NCBI RefSeq assembly: GCF_900102535.1
Contig: NZ_FNBP01000014.1
Location: 1 to 64,000 of the forward strand
Origin: Sulfitobacter delicatus
Lineage (GTDB): Bacteria; Pseudomonadota; Alphaproteobacteria; Rhodobacterales; Rhodobacteraceae
Length of the DNA stretch: 64,000 nucleotides
Direction: 5' to 3'
Part shown: positions 25,807 through 33,979 of the stretch, in pieces
Numbering within the stretch: position 1 is the stretch's first letter
Layout: each line of letters opens with the position of its first letter
Translations under genes and position numbers: made by a program
The notes under the pieces: model-generated
What the model was told of the DNA's origin: nothing
The model's database searches: none
Seen by the model: the letters and a program-made list of their open reading frames with translations, nothing else

Positions 25807-26787
25807 ATGAAGAATATCACGAAGATCGCCGCCGGGGCCGCCTTGGGCCTTTGGGGCAGCATGGCGCAGGCCGCCGATGACCTGACCTTGCAGCTCAAAT
25901 GGGTGACGCAGGCGCAGTTTGCCGGTTACTACGTGGCGAAGGACAAAGGCTTTTACGAAGAAGAAGGTCTCGACGTCACGATCAAGCCGGGCGGGCCGGA
26001 CATTGCGCCGGTGCAGGTGCTGCTTGGCGGTGGGGCTGATGTCATGGTCGACTGGCTGCCCTCGGCACTGGCCGCGCGGGAAAAGGGCGCGCCGATTGTG
26101 AACATCGCACAGCCCTTTGCCAAATCGGGCCTGATGCTGACCTGCCTCAAAGAGCATGGCATTGAAAGCCCCGAGGACTTCCCCGGCAACACGCTCGGCA
26201 CATGGTTCTTCGGCAATGAAATTCCGCTGATGAGCTGGATGGGCAAGCTGGGCTATGCCACCGACGGCTCCGAGGGTGGCGTGACCATCCAGAAGATCAA
26301 CTTCAATGTTGACCCGCTGCTGCAAAAGCAGGTCGAATGCGCCACGACCATGACCTACAATGAATATTGGCAGGTCATTGACGCGGGTCTGACGCCCGAA
26401 GATCTGGTGGTCTTCAAGTATGAAGACGAAGGCATCTCTACGCTGGAAGATGGTCTTTATACCACGGAAGAGAACCTCGAAGATCCTGAGATGGTCGACA
26501 AGCTGGCGCGTTTTGTGCGGGCCTCCATGAAAGGCTGGAAATACGCTGAGGAGAATGTCGAGGAAGCCGCCGAGATCGTGCTGGAAAACGACCAGACCGG
26601 CGCGCAGACCGAAAAGCACCAGACCCGGATGATGGGCGAGATTGCCAAGCTGACCAAGGGCAGTGACGGGCGGTTGGACGAGGCGGCCTTTGACCGCAGC
26701 GCCGCGATCACCATGGAAGGTGGCATGATCACCAAGGAGCCGGAAGGCGCTTGGACGCATGACATTACCGACAAAGCGCTTCAGTAA
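25807..26787 (+). CDS. NMT1/THI5-type substrate-binding protein
   Basis: The 326-residue periplasmic protein has a signal peptide cleaved after AQA (residue 22 or so) and the NMT1/THI5-family segments LQLKWVTQAQFAGYYVAKDKG, KPGGPDIAPVQVL and GADVMVDWLPSALAAREKG. Related proteins bind thiamine pyrimidine precursors. Because it ends a pyrimidine-degradation locus, a uracil, thymine or dihydropyrimidine ligand is inferred but not shown. It lies 28 nt after permease 2 with its own AGGGAG-like site (CTGGGAG). Confidence 0.88.
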   Translation: MKNITKIAAGAALGLWGSMAQAADDLTLQLKWVTQAQFAGYYVAKDKGFYEEEGLDVTIKPGGPDIAPVQVLLGGGADVMVDWLPSALAAREKGAPIVNIAQPFAKSGLMLTCLKEHGIESPEDFPGNTLGTWFFGNEIPLMSWMGKLGYATDGSEGGVTIQKINFNVDPLLQKQVECATTMTYNEYWQVIDAGLTPEDLVVFKYEDEGISTLEDGLYTTEENLEDPEMVDKLARFVRASMKGWKYAEENVEEAAEIVLENDQTGAQTEKHQTRMMGEIAKLTKGSDGRLDEAAFDRSAAITMEGGMITKEPEGAWTHDITDKALQ

Positions 26788-26810
26788 AACGCTGTGCTTC
26801 TAAATAGGGG

Positions 26811-26837
26811 AAGGGCCGGCCAATGCGCTGGCCCTTT
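26811..26837 (+). terminator. Hairpin at the end of the pyrimidine uptake operon
   Basis: AAGGGCC pairs with GGCCCTT over a 12-nt loop, followed by TGCCG. It lies 24 nt after the binding-protein stop. The T-run is short. Confidence 0.5.
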
Positions 26838-26872
26838 GCCGTTCTACGCGGGAAAGCTCTGGGAGGTAACGT

Positions 26873-27289
26873 ATGATCGCCTATGTCACAGTCGGCGCAG
26901 ATGATCTGGCTCGCGCGAAGCGGTTTTACGCGGCGTTTCTGCCTGCGCTGGACTATACGCTTTCCGAAGGGCCGGAGGGATTAAGCTACGTTCTGCCTGT
27001 GGCGCCGGGGCAAGTTGCGATGTCACCTGATTTCTATGTGAAGCCCACTTTTGACGGTCAGCCAGCGTCAGCCGGGAATGGCACGATGGTTGCTTTTGAA
27101 GCCCGCAGCCAAGAGCAGGTGCGGGACTTGCATGCGGCGGCCCTTGCCGCGGGTGGGGTGGATGAAGGCCAGCCGGGGTTTCGGGCAGCTTACGGGCCGC
27201 GCTTCTACGTGGGCTATCTGCGCGACCCTCAGGGGAATAAGATCGCTTTGTTCTCTAGCAACCCCGATGAGCCGGGGCGGGATGACTAG
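26873..27289 (+). CDS. VOC family (glyoxalase-like) protein
   Basis: The 138-residue product has the two beta-alpha-beta-beta-beta modules of the vicinal-oxygen-chelate fold: it starts MIAYVTVGADDLARAKRFYAAFL and ends YVGYLRDPQGNKIALFS. Family members include glyoxalases, dioxygenases and resistance proteins; the substrate is not predictable. GGGAGG lies before the ATG. It is a single gene closed by a strong hairpin. Confidence 0.85.
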   Translation: MIAYVTVGADDLARAKRFYAAFLPALDYTLSEGPEGLSYVLPVAPGQVAMSPDFYVKPTFDGQPASAGNGTMVAFEARSQEQVRDLHAAALAAGGVDEGQPGFRAAYGPRFYVGYLRDPQGNKIALFSSNPDEPGRDD

Positions 27290-27326
27290 GATGCCGTTCT
27301 GAATTCAGCTCATACGGCTGTCATAG

Positions 27327-27355
27327 AAAAGGCCGGGCAAACTGCCCGGCCTTTT
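27327..27355. terminator. Bidirectional hairpin terminator
   Basis: AAAAGGCCGGGCA and TGCCCGGCCTTTT form a perfect 13-bp stem around a 3-nt loop, with T-runs in both directions. It separates the VOC gene from the convergent L,D-transpeptidase gene. Confidence 0.85.
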
Positions 27356-27380
27356 GCGATAATACGTGGTCTCCTTCGCG

Positions 27381-27932
27381 TCAGAGCACGGTGACCTTGG
27401 TGCCAATCGGCACACGTTGGTAGAGGTCGATCACATGCTCGTTCAACATCCGGATGCAGCCGTTCGACACCGAGCGTCCAATGGAGTTGGGCTGCGTGGT
27501 GCCATGGATGCGGAAATAGGTGTCCCGCCCGTTTTGGAAGAGGTACAGCGCCCGCGCGCCAAGGGGGTTGCCCGGGCCGCCGGGCTGGGCGTCGGTATTG
27601 CCGATGAAACGCTTATAGGCCTGCGGCTCGCGCTCGATCATCTCGTTGGTCGGGCGCCATGTGGGCCATTCCTTTTTCACGTCGATGGTCGCGGTGCCGG
27701 TGAACTCAAGCCCCGCTTTGCCGACGCCGACACCGTAGCGCATTGCTTGGCCGGGGGCGGTCACGAAGTAAAGGTAGTGGCTGCGCGGCAGAATCAGCAG
27801 TTGCCCCGGGGTATATTGCCCTTTGACCGGCACGACCTGCGGGGTCGGGTCATAGGCCGCGGTGCGGGCTTGGGCCATCAAGGGCAGGGTGGCGGCGGCA
27901 AGGGTACTGGTAAGAAAGGTACGGCGGCGCAT
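27381..27932 (-). CDS. L,D-transpeptidase (YkuD domain)
   Basis: The 183-residue exported protein cross-links or modifies peptidoglycan, or anchors proteins to it. The YkuD active site is present as HGTTQPNSIGRSVSNGCIRM with His and the catalytic Cys. The N-terminus MRRRTFLTSTLAAATLPLMAQA is a signal with RRxFL, so Tat export is possible. The start at 27932 is preferred because GGAG of the in-frame ATGGAG four codons upstream forms its ribosome site. Confidence 0.9.
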   Translation of the reverse strand: MRRRTFLTSTLAAATLPLMAQARTAAYDPTPQVVPVKGQYTPGQLLILPRSHYLYFVTAPGQAMRYGVGVGKAGLEFTGTATIDVKKEWPTWRPTNEMIEREPQAYKRFIGNTDAQPGGPGNPLGARALYLFQNGRDTYFRIHGTTQPNSIGRSVSNGCIRMLNEHVIDLYQRVPIGTKVTVL

Positions 27933-28011
27933 GGCAGGCTCCATCTGGGAATAGCTTGGGCGAATAGGCCGTCATTTTGCCACGGGGACGCAGTTTGACA
28001 AGACGGCACAT

Positions 28012-28041
28012 AAAAAAACGACCCGCCGTTGCTGGCGGGCC
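28012..28041 (-). terminator. Terminator of cold-shock copy 2
   Basis: On the minus strand CCCGCC-AGCAAC-GGCGGG is followed by TCG and seven T residues, a strong intrinsic terminator about 40 nt after the cold-shock stop. Confidence 0.8.
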
Positions 28042-28078
28042 GCTTGAATTCTCAAATCAGGGCCGGGGCCCCCGGCCA

Positions 28079-28285
28079 TTAGGCCAGCGCGATGTTTGTC
28101 GCGGATTCGCGGCCGTCACGGCCAGCTTCGATGTCGAAGGTCACTTTCTGGTTGTCGGCCAGACCGGTCAGGCCAGCGCGCTCAACAGCGGAAATGTGAA
28201 CGAAGACGTCTTTGCTGCCGCCATCGGGTGCGATAAAGCCGAAGCCTTTAGTTGTGTTGAACCATTTTACGGTGCCAGTGGCCAT
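28079..28285 (-). CDS. Cold-shock family protein, copy 2
   Basis: The 68-residue single cold-shock domain protein has KGFGFIAP and DVFVHIS RNA-binding motifs. It is nearly identical to copy 1 at 15792-15998, and the bases just before the start also resemble each other (GGGAGACAG before copy 1, GGAGAC here). The ATG at 28285 is chosen because the family starts [10 protein letters not shown] candidate promoter lies at 28409-28439 on the minus strand, giving a leader of over 100 nt. Confidence 0.95.
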   Translation of the reverse strand: MATGTVKWFNTTKGFGFIAPDGGSKDVFVHISAVERAGLTGLADNQKVTFDIEAGRDGRESATNIALA

Positions 28286-28657
28286 ATCCGTAGTCTCCAT
28301 TTTCATGCCATCCGCTTGAGTGCGATGGCCCGGCGTTGTTGGTCTGGATCGATAGACTGAGCGCCGTATGAGGGAGACAGTGGGTCGAAAAAGATAACGT
28401 CTGCACGCCCTATATCGCATTACGGGGGGATTCGTTCAAGAGGGATCGATTTTGGTCCGCCTTTTCAGGGTGTTCGGCGCTCTCTTTCGGCAACTTCCTG
28501 CCATGATCTGTCGTAAACCGCTATTTTTACAGGCGCCGCGCGCGGTGGGCGCGTCTAAAGATTGTCTAAAACCCGTCGCATTACTGCCCGGCCTGAGTGG
28601 TCCATTACATAAAAGCCCCAATGCGCCTGCCAGCGCCCCATGTGGAGAATGAATGTA
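28286..28657. other. Intergenic region between cold-shock copy 2 and the response regulator gene
   Basis: This 372-bp stretch holds no convincing gene. Its left third is the leader of the minus-strand cold-shock gene. On the right, TTACATAAA near 28604 and nearby sequence could include a promoter for the response regulator gene, but no clear -35/-10 pair is seen. Confidence 0.6.
28409..28439 (-). promoter_or_regulatory. Candidate promoter of cold-shock copy 2
   Basis: On the minus strand TTGAAC (28434-28439) and TATAGG (28409-28414) are 19 bp apart, a slightly long sigma-70 spacing. The transcript would have a leader of about 115 nt. Confidence 0.35.
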
Positions 28658-29632
28658 ATGCGTATCCTTGCTGTCGATGACGATCCGGTCATCCTCGACC
28701 TTCTAACCGGATGCCTGACTGAGAATGACAATTACGAACTGGTCTGTGCAGAAAGCTCCGAGGAAGCGCTCGAGATCTTGCAGGATGCGAAAGAGCCTTT
28801 CGACTCCTTTCTGCTCGACATCATGCTGCCCGGCATCAGCGGTATCAGCCTCTGTGAGACGATCCGGGACGTGCCCTTTTACCGTGCGGCGCCGATCATC
28901 ATGATCACTGCCAGCAAAGAACCTGCGATGATGCAGCGTGCCTTTGATGCGGGAGCGACTGATTTCCTCTGCAAGCCGCTCGACGGGGTAGAGCTTAGCG
29001 CGCGGATCAATTCGGCGAGCATGCTTAACGCATCTCTGCTGCGCGAACGCGAGGCGCAGCATACGCTGGCCGAGTTGACCCAGATGATGAAGATCCGTTT
29101 TGACGAGGGTTTTGATCTTGATATCGAAGGTTGCAGCGACTTTCTGGCGCTGGAAAACCACCTGCTGCGCTTGCCGAGCGGTTGCTTTTCGATGAACCTC
29201 TTTTCGGTCGCCGTCGAAGGCGCGCGGGGTATTTACCGCGCGGTCAAAGCGCCCGCATTCCGTCGTCAGATGGAGCAGGTCGCCGCCGCGTCGGTTCAAT
29301 CCTTGCAGGGCATGCGGTTTCACCTCGCCTATGCGGGCAGCGGTCGTTTCGTCGGTGTGGTGTTGAGCCGTGCGCGGTTGAATACCGAGACAATGGCCGA
29401 GCGGATGCATGAGCATCTGGAGAAGCACTGGGACGGGCAGGGGATGAACAACGCTCTTGCGCCTACGTTGCGGGTGTCTTCGGTGTCGGACCAGCGCTTG
29501 TGGTCGGGTCTGTCGGCCAGCAACAAGCTGCGTGAGCATCTGGAAAGCTGGGATCCGCTGCATGGTTTGGCACGGCATGATGAGGACAACCTCTTTGCCC
29601 AGCTGGAAACGGCGATTGACGACGAACGCTGA
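28658..29632 (+). CDS. Response regulator with degenerate GGDEF-like output domain
   Basis: The 324-residue protein starts with a receiver domain (about 1-120): acidic pocket Asp7-Asp9, phosphorylation site Asp54 in LLDIMLPG, Thr84 and Lys106. A helical linker (about 125-150) follows. The C-terminal part (about 170-300) has no named domain that I recognise at once, but HLAYAGSGRFVGVVLSR at 222-238 aligns with the RYGGDEFAxLL core of diguanylate cyclases, with GGDEF replaced by GSGRF (227-231). It would then be catalytically dead and act by binding a partner or nucleotide. No histidine kinase is adjacent. Of three in-frame ATGs the one at 28658 best fits the receiver start and GGAG spacing. 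Confidence 0.8.
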   Translation: MRILAVDDDPVILDLLTGCLTENDNYELVCAESSEEALEILQDAKEPFDSFLLDIMLPGISGISLCETIRDVPFYRAAPIIMITASKEPAMMQRAFDAGATDFLCKPLDGVELSARINSASMLNASLLREREAQHTLAELTQMMKIRFDEGFDLDIEGCSDFLALENHLLRLPSGCFSMNLFSVAVEGARGIYRAVKAPAFRRQMEQVAAASVQSLQGMRFHLAYAGSGRFVGVVLSRARLNTETMAERMHEHLEKHWDGQGMNNALAPTLRVSSVSDQRLWSGLSASNKLREHLESWDPLHGLARHDEDNLFAQLETAIDDER

Positions 29633-29656
29633 GGGCGTCGTCTTTTAACGATTAGT

Positions 29657-29682
29657 CCCGTCCGCATCGCGGGCGGGTTTTT
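29657..29682 (+). terminator. Terminator after the response regulator gene
   Basis: CCCGTCCGC-ATC-GCGGGCGGG (9 bp with one G-U) is followed by TTTTTG, 25 nt after the stop. Confidence 0.8.
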
Positions 29683-29700
29683 GCGTTGCAGGCATGCGAT

Positions 29701-29824
29701 GAGGGCAGCGCCCTCCCTGGGGGGCGACCCGCTACGGGGCTGTTTGGCAGGGGGCTGCGAAAAACGCGGGCTTCGCAAGCTGTTGTGACGTTGCAAAATC
29801 GCCCTCCGGGGGGAGGGAGGGCGA
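29701..29824. repeat. GC-rich inverted-repeat block
   Basis: Two hairpins bound this intergenic stretch: GAGGGC-AGC-GCCCTC at 29701-29715 and TCGCCCTCC/GGAGGGCGA at 29799-29824. The GCCCTCC and GGGAGGGC strings also allow the two to pair with each other. It resembles a REP-like element, but no second copy of the block is seen in the window. Confidence 0.45.
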
Positions 29825-29866
29825 TGCCCGCTGTGCCACCGGGCGGGCGGTTGCGATGGAGCGCAT

Positions 29867-29897
29867 AAAAAAGGCGCCGAAAGCTCGGCGCCTTTTT
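29867..29897. terminator. Terminator of ettA
   Basis: AAAAAGGCGCCGA-AAGC-TCGGCGCCTTTTT is a near-perfect stem with A and T tracts at both sides. It lies 21 nt after the ettA stop (minus strand). Confidence 0.85.
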
Positions 29898-29918
29898 CGC
29901 AAATTAATCCTAGAACTC

Positions 29919-31574
29919 TTACCGCGCGAACTTCTTGTGCTTCAGACGCTTCGGCTCCAGCGCATCCGCACCAAGACGGCGCTTCTTGTCCTCTTCGTAG
30001 TCCTCGAAGTTGCCTTCGAACCATTCCACATGCGCTTCGCCTTCGAACGCCATGATATGCGTACAAATCCGGTCGAGGAAGAAGCGGTCGTGCGAGATGA
30101 CCACGGCGCAGCCTGCGAAATCGACGAGCGCGTCTTCGAGCGCCCGCAGGGTTTCAACGTCCAGATCGTTGGTCGGTTCATCGAGCAGCAGCACGTTGCC
30201 GCCTTCTTTCAGCAGCCGCGCCATATGCACCCGGTTGCGTTCACCACCCGACAGCAGGCCGACCTTCTTCTGTTGGTCGCCGCCTTTGAAGTTGAACGAC
30301 GAGCAATAGGCACGGGAGTTCACTTCGGCGTCCCCTAGCTTGATGATCTCGGCCCCGCCGGTGATCGCCTGCCAGACGGTGTCGTCGTGGTTCAGATCGT
30401 CGCGCGACTGGTCGACATAAGAGAGCTCAACCGTGTCACCATATTCGATGGTACCTTCATCCGGCTTCTCATGTCCGGTGAGCATCTTGAACAGCGTGGA
30501 CTTACCCGCACCGTTGGGGCCGATCACGCCGACGATGCCGCCGGGCGGCAGGGAGAAGTCGAGCCCGTCGATCAACTGCTTGTCACCCATGTGCTTCTTC
30601 AGGCCCGACACTTCGATCACCTTGTTGCCTAGACGCGGGCCGTTGGGGATGACGATCTGGGCGCGGGAAAGCTTTTCGCGCTCCGAGGTCTCCGCCATCT
30701 CGTTATAGGCCGCGATACGGGCTTTGGATTTCGCCTGACGCGCTTTCGCACCTTGGCGCATCCATTCAAGTTCGCGCTCCAGCGTCTTTTGCTTGGATTT
30801 GTCTTCGCGAGCTTCTTGGCTCAGACGCTTGGCTTTCTGCTCCAGCCAATCGGAGTAGTTGCCCTCGTAGGGGATGCCGCGGCCGCGGTCCAACTCGAGA
30901 ATCCAGCTTGTGATGTCATCAAGGAAGTAGCGGTCGTGGGTGACCGTCAGGATCGTGCCTTTGTACTCGATCAGGTGCTGTTGCAGCCAAGCGATGGTCT
31001 CGGCGTCGAGGTGGTTGGTAGGTTCGTCAAGCAGCAGCATGTCGGGCGCTTCGAGCAGCAGTTTGCACAGCGCCACCCGGCGCGCTTCACCGCCCGAGAG
31101 GTTTTCCGGCATCGCGTCATCGGGCGGGCAGCGCAGGGCTTCCATCGACACGTCAATCTGGCTGTCGAGGTCCCAGAGGTCCTGTGCGTCGATGTCGTCT
31201 TGCAGCTTGGCCATCTCCTCGGCGGTCTCGTCCGAGTAGTTCATCGCCAGTTCGTTGTAGCGGTCCAGAATGGCCTTCTTCTCGGCCACGCCTTCCATGA
31301 CGTTTTCGCGCACGGTCTTGGTCGGGTCGAGCTTGGGCTCCTGCGGCAGGTAGCCGACTTTGGCGCCCTCAGCGGCCCATGCTTCGCCGGTGTAATCCTT
31401 GTCGAGCCCGGCCATGATCTTGAGCAGGGTGGATTTACCCGCGCCGTTGACGCCGACGACACCGATCTTCACGCCGGGCAGGAAGTTCAGGTGGATGTTT
31501 TCGAATGTCTTCTTGCCCCCGGGGTAGGTCTTGGAGACGCCGGACATGTGATAGACGTATTGATAGGCAGCCAT
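29919..31574 (-). CDS. ettA: Energy-dependent translational throttle protein EttA (ABC-F)
   Basis: The 551-residue soluble ABC-F protein has two ATPase cassettes: Walker A GVNGAGKST and GPNGAGKST, signatures LSGGEARR and LSGGERNR, and Walker B LLLDEPTNHLD and LLLDEPTNDLD. The linker between them has the basic helix region (SREAREDKSKQK-like to ARQAKSKARIAAYNEM). EttA binds the ribosomal E site and gates the first elongation step according to ATP/ADP. The ATG at 31574 is chosen because the family begins AYQYVYHMSGVSKTYPGGKK. There are no transmembrane segments. Confidence 0.94.
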   Translation of the reverse strand: MAAYQYVYHMSGVSKTYPGGKKTFENIHLNFLPGVKIGVVGVNGAGKSTLLKIMAGLDKDYTGEAWAAEGAKVGYLPQEPKLDPTKTVRENVMEGVAEKKAILDRYNELAMNYSDETAEEMAKLQDDIDAQDLWDLDSQIDVSMEALRCPPDDAMPENLSGGEARRVALCKLLLEAPDMLLLDEPTNHLDAETIAWLQQHLIEYKGTILTVTHDRYFLDDITSWILELDRGRGIPYEGNYSDWLEQKAKRLSQEAREDKSKQKTLERELEWMRQGAKARQAKSKARIAAYNEMAETSEREKLSRAQIVIPNGPRLGNKVIEVSGLKKHMGDKQLIDGLDFSLPPGGIVGVIGPNGAGKSTLFKMLTGHEKPDEGTIEYGDTVELSYVDQSRDDLNHDDTVWQAITGGAEIIKLGDAEVNSRAYCSSFNFKGGDQQKKVGLLSGGERNRVHMARLLKEGGNVLLLDEPTNDLDVETLRALEDALVDFAGCAVVISHDRFFLDRICTHIMAFEGEAHVEWFEGNFEDYEEDKKRRLGADALEPKRLKHKKFAR

Positions 31575-31915
31575 TTGGAGAATCCTCGAAACGCGATTTG
31601 GGGTTTGATGTGCCATATCGCCCGGACAGGCCAAGATCAAACACTCTGTCGCTGGGGTTCGTGGCGTCCAAGGCGCCGAGAGCGCTTATGCGGGAAAAGT
31701 GCTGCACGGGCGTTTCGACGGATTTACAAGGCCCATGCAGGCCATCCGCATGGCATTGCATTGATATTCAGTCGACTTTTCCGCAATTTTCGCGTTAAGA
31801 TTGCGATTAGCTGCGCTGTTCCGGCAACGTCCGGGCGGTGCTGCGAAAGATGGCCGGGAGTGGGTCGCATCAAGTTGGGTGGGCGCACCTTCGGTGCAAC
31901 AACAGGGAAATACTC
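31575..31915. other. Intergenic region between ettA and the universal stress gene
   Basis: This 341-bp region separates divergent genes and must hold both promoters. No conserved small gene, RNA or repeat is recognised. TTGATA at about 31760 on the plus strand is a possible -35 element for the stress gene, without a convincing -10 partner. Confidence 0.5.
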
Positions 31916-32353
31916 ATGTCAAAAGCCACAATTGTTGTGGGTCTGGACGGGTCGGAGGCTGGCGCGCGTGCGCTGTCCTTTGCGCAGTCACAGGCCAAGC
32001 AGATCGGAGAATGCTCCATTACGGTCTGCTATGTGATCGAATGGTCGCCCTTTACCTTTCAAACTAAGGAAGAAAACGAGCAGCGTCACAAGCGCCGCGA
32101 GGAAGAGCTGCAACGTGCCCATGAGGTCGTGCTCGATCCGGCGGTGTCCGACGTACAGGCGCAAGGGATCGAGGTCGAAGGCATTGTGCGCCACGGCGAC
32201 GCGGCGGACATCCTCGAAGAGGTCGCCAAGAAGCGCGGCGCGCATCAGATCGTGGTTGGCCGGGTCGGCGAACGCGGGCTGAAGCGGCTCTTTGGCGGGG
32301 TTACGGGCCGGTTGGTCGCGGGCTCCAGTGTGCCTGTTACGATCATCCCCTGA
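31916..32353 (+). CDS. Universal stress protein (UspA family)
   Basis: The 145-residue protein begins MSKATIVVGLDGSEAGARAL and ends with the ATP-binding motif VVGRVGERGLKRLFGGVTGRLVAGSSVPVTIIP, i.e. the G2xG9xGS pattern of ATP-binding Usp proteins. It should be cytoplasmic and respond to stress or energy state. The ATG at 31916 follows CAGGGAAA. The symporter gene starts only 11 nt after its stop, so the two are probably co-transcribed and Usp may modulate the transporter. Confidence 0.93.
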   Translation: MSKATIVVGLDGSEAGARALSFAQSQAKQIGECSITVCYVIEWSPFTFQTKEENEQRHKRREEELQRAHEVVLDPAVSDVQAQGIEVEGIVRHGDAADILEEVAKKRGAHQIVVGRVGERGLKRLFGGVTGRLVAGSSVPVTIIP

Positions 32354-32364
32354 AAGGAAAAGCG

Positions 32365-33912
32365 ATGAACAAGCTGTTTACTGTATTTATGGCCGCCTGC
32401 GCGTCCTTGCTGCCGGGGCTTGCCGCGGCACAGGAGGCTGTGGGCTTTGACGAACGTATCAACCAGATTTTTGCTGATTACACCGGCTGGTATGTCTCTT
32501 TCATCTTCGCCCCGCTGCCGGGCACGAATTTTTCATGGATCGCGCTGTGGCTGGTCGTCGGCGCGGTGGTTTTCACCGTCTATTTCGGGGCCATTCAGCT
32601 CAAGGGTTTCTGGCACTCTATCCAACTGGTGCGCGGCGATTACTCCGACCCCAATGACGCGGGCGAGGTCAGCCACTTTCAGGCGCTGGCGACGGCGCTC
32701 TCGGGCACCGTGGGTCTGGGCAACATCGCGGGCGTTGCGGTAGCGGTCAGCATTGGCGGGCCGGGGGCGACATTCTGGATGGTTGTGGCGGGTCTCTTTG
32801 GCATGGCGACCAAATTCACCGAATGTACGCTCGGCGTGAAATACCGCAATGAATTCCCCGACGGCCATGTCTCGGGCGGGCCGATGTATTACATCGTCAA
32901 AGGCTTTGCCGAGCGCGGCTTGCCGCTGGGTGGTTTCATGGCGGTGCTGTTCTCGATCTTCACCATTCTGGGCGCGCTTGGCGGCGGCAATATGTTCCAA
33001 GCCAATCAGGCACATGCGCAGCTTGCAGGTGTGTTGGGCGACTATCCGGGTTGGATCACGGGTGTCATTCTTGCTGGTGTGACCTTTGCGGTGATCGCGG
33101 GCGGTCTCAAGTCTATCGCGCGGGTGACCGAAAAGATCGTGCCCTTCATGGGTGTCTTTTATGTGCTGGTCTCGATCCTGATCCTGATCATCAACTGGGA
33201 CATGATCGGTTGGGCCTTTGGTCAAATCTTCATGGGCGCCTTCACCGGTCTGGGCGTTGTCGGCGGCTTTACCGGGGCGCTGATCCAAGGTTTCCGCCGG
33301 GCGGCCTTCTCCAACGAAGCGGGCATTGGCTCGGCGGCCATCGCTCACTCGGCGGTGCGCACCAAAGAGCCTGTGACCGAGGGCTATGTCGCCCTGTTGG
33401 AGCCCTTCATCGACACGGTGGTGATCTGCACCATGACCGCTTTGGTCATCGTGATCAGTGGCGTGCTGAACCAAGACCCGGAAACCGGGCTTTATATCTG
33501 GAACGCCGAAGCGGGCCGGATCGCGACCGAAGGTGAAGTCAGCGGTGTCGCCCTGACCTCGGCGGCCTATGCGCGGGCCTTCTCTTGGTTCCCGGTTCTG
33601 CTGATGGTTGCGGTGGTGCTCTTTGCCTTCTCGACGATGATCAGCTGGTCCTACTACGGGCTGAAGGCTTGGACCTATCTGTTCGGCGAAGGAGCGATGA
33701 AGGAGTTGGTCTTCAAGATTATCTTCTGCCTCTTCATCGTGATCGGCGCGGCGGCGAGCCTTGGTCCGGTGATCGACTTCTCGGATGCCATGCTCTTCTC
33801 GATGGCGATCGTGAACATCATCGCGCTCTACTTCCTGATGCCGATCGTGAAACGCGAGTTGAACAGCTATGTTGCACGGCTGCGCTCGGGCGAGATCGTG
33901 AAGCACAAGTAA
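32365..33912 (+). CDS. Alanine/glycine:cation symporter (AGCS family)
   Basis: The 515-residue membrane protein starts with a cleavable-looking hydrophobic segment (residues 1-22) and then about 11 helices. AGCS motifs are visible: ALSGTVGLGNIAGVAVAVSIGGPGATFWM, GMATKFTECTLGVKYR and RRAAFSNEAGIGSAAIAHSA (each in part). It should import alanine or glycine with sodium or protons. It follows the universal stress gene in the same operon. A role in feeding glycine to the gcv system is conceivable but the loci are 25 kb apart. Confidence 0.93.
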   Translation: MNKLFTVFMAACASLLPGLAAAQEAVGFDERINQIFADYTGWYVSFIFAPLPGTNFSWIALWLVVGAVVFTVYFGAIQLKGFWHSIQLVRGDYSDPNDAGEVSHFQALATALSGTVGLGNIAGVAVAVSIGGPGATFWMVVAGLFGMATKFTECTLGVKYRNEFPDGHVSGGPMYYIVKGFAERGLPLGGFMAVLFSIFTILGALGGGNMFQANQAHAQLAGVLGDYPGWITGVILAGVTFAVIAGGLKSIARVTEKIVPFMGVFYVLVSILILIINWDMIGWAFGQIFMGAFTGLGVVGGFTGALIQGFRRAAFSNEAGIGSAAIAHSAVRTKEPVTEGYVALLEPFIDTVVICTMTALVIVISGVLNQDPETGLYIWNAEAGRIATEGEVSGVALTSAAYARAFSWFPVLLMVAVVLFAFSTMISWSYYGLKAWTYLFGEGAMKELVFKIIFCLFIVIGAAASLGPVIDFSDAMLFSMAIVNIIALYFLMPIVKRELNSYVARLRSGEIVKHK

Positions 33913-33979
33913 GCGCCTCGCATTGACAAAGGGCTGCGAAGCCCCTCCTTTGGCCCCTGATCCATGATCGGGGGCCATT

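Noticed and set aside
23557..25898. Minus-strand open frames opposite the ABC importer genes
   Set aside because: Antisense shadows; the plus-strand genes carry Walker motifs and permease helices and overlap as an operon.
30753..32036. Plus-strand open frame of 427 codons
   Set aside because: Opposite ettA and continuing into intergenic DNA; no family match.
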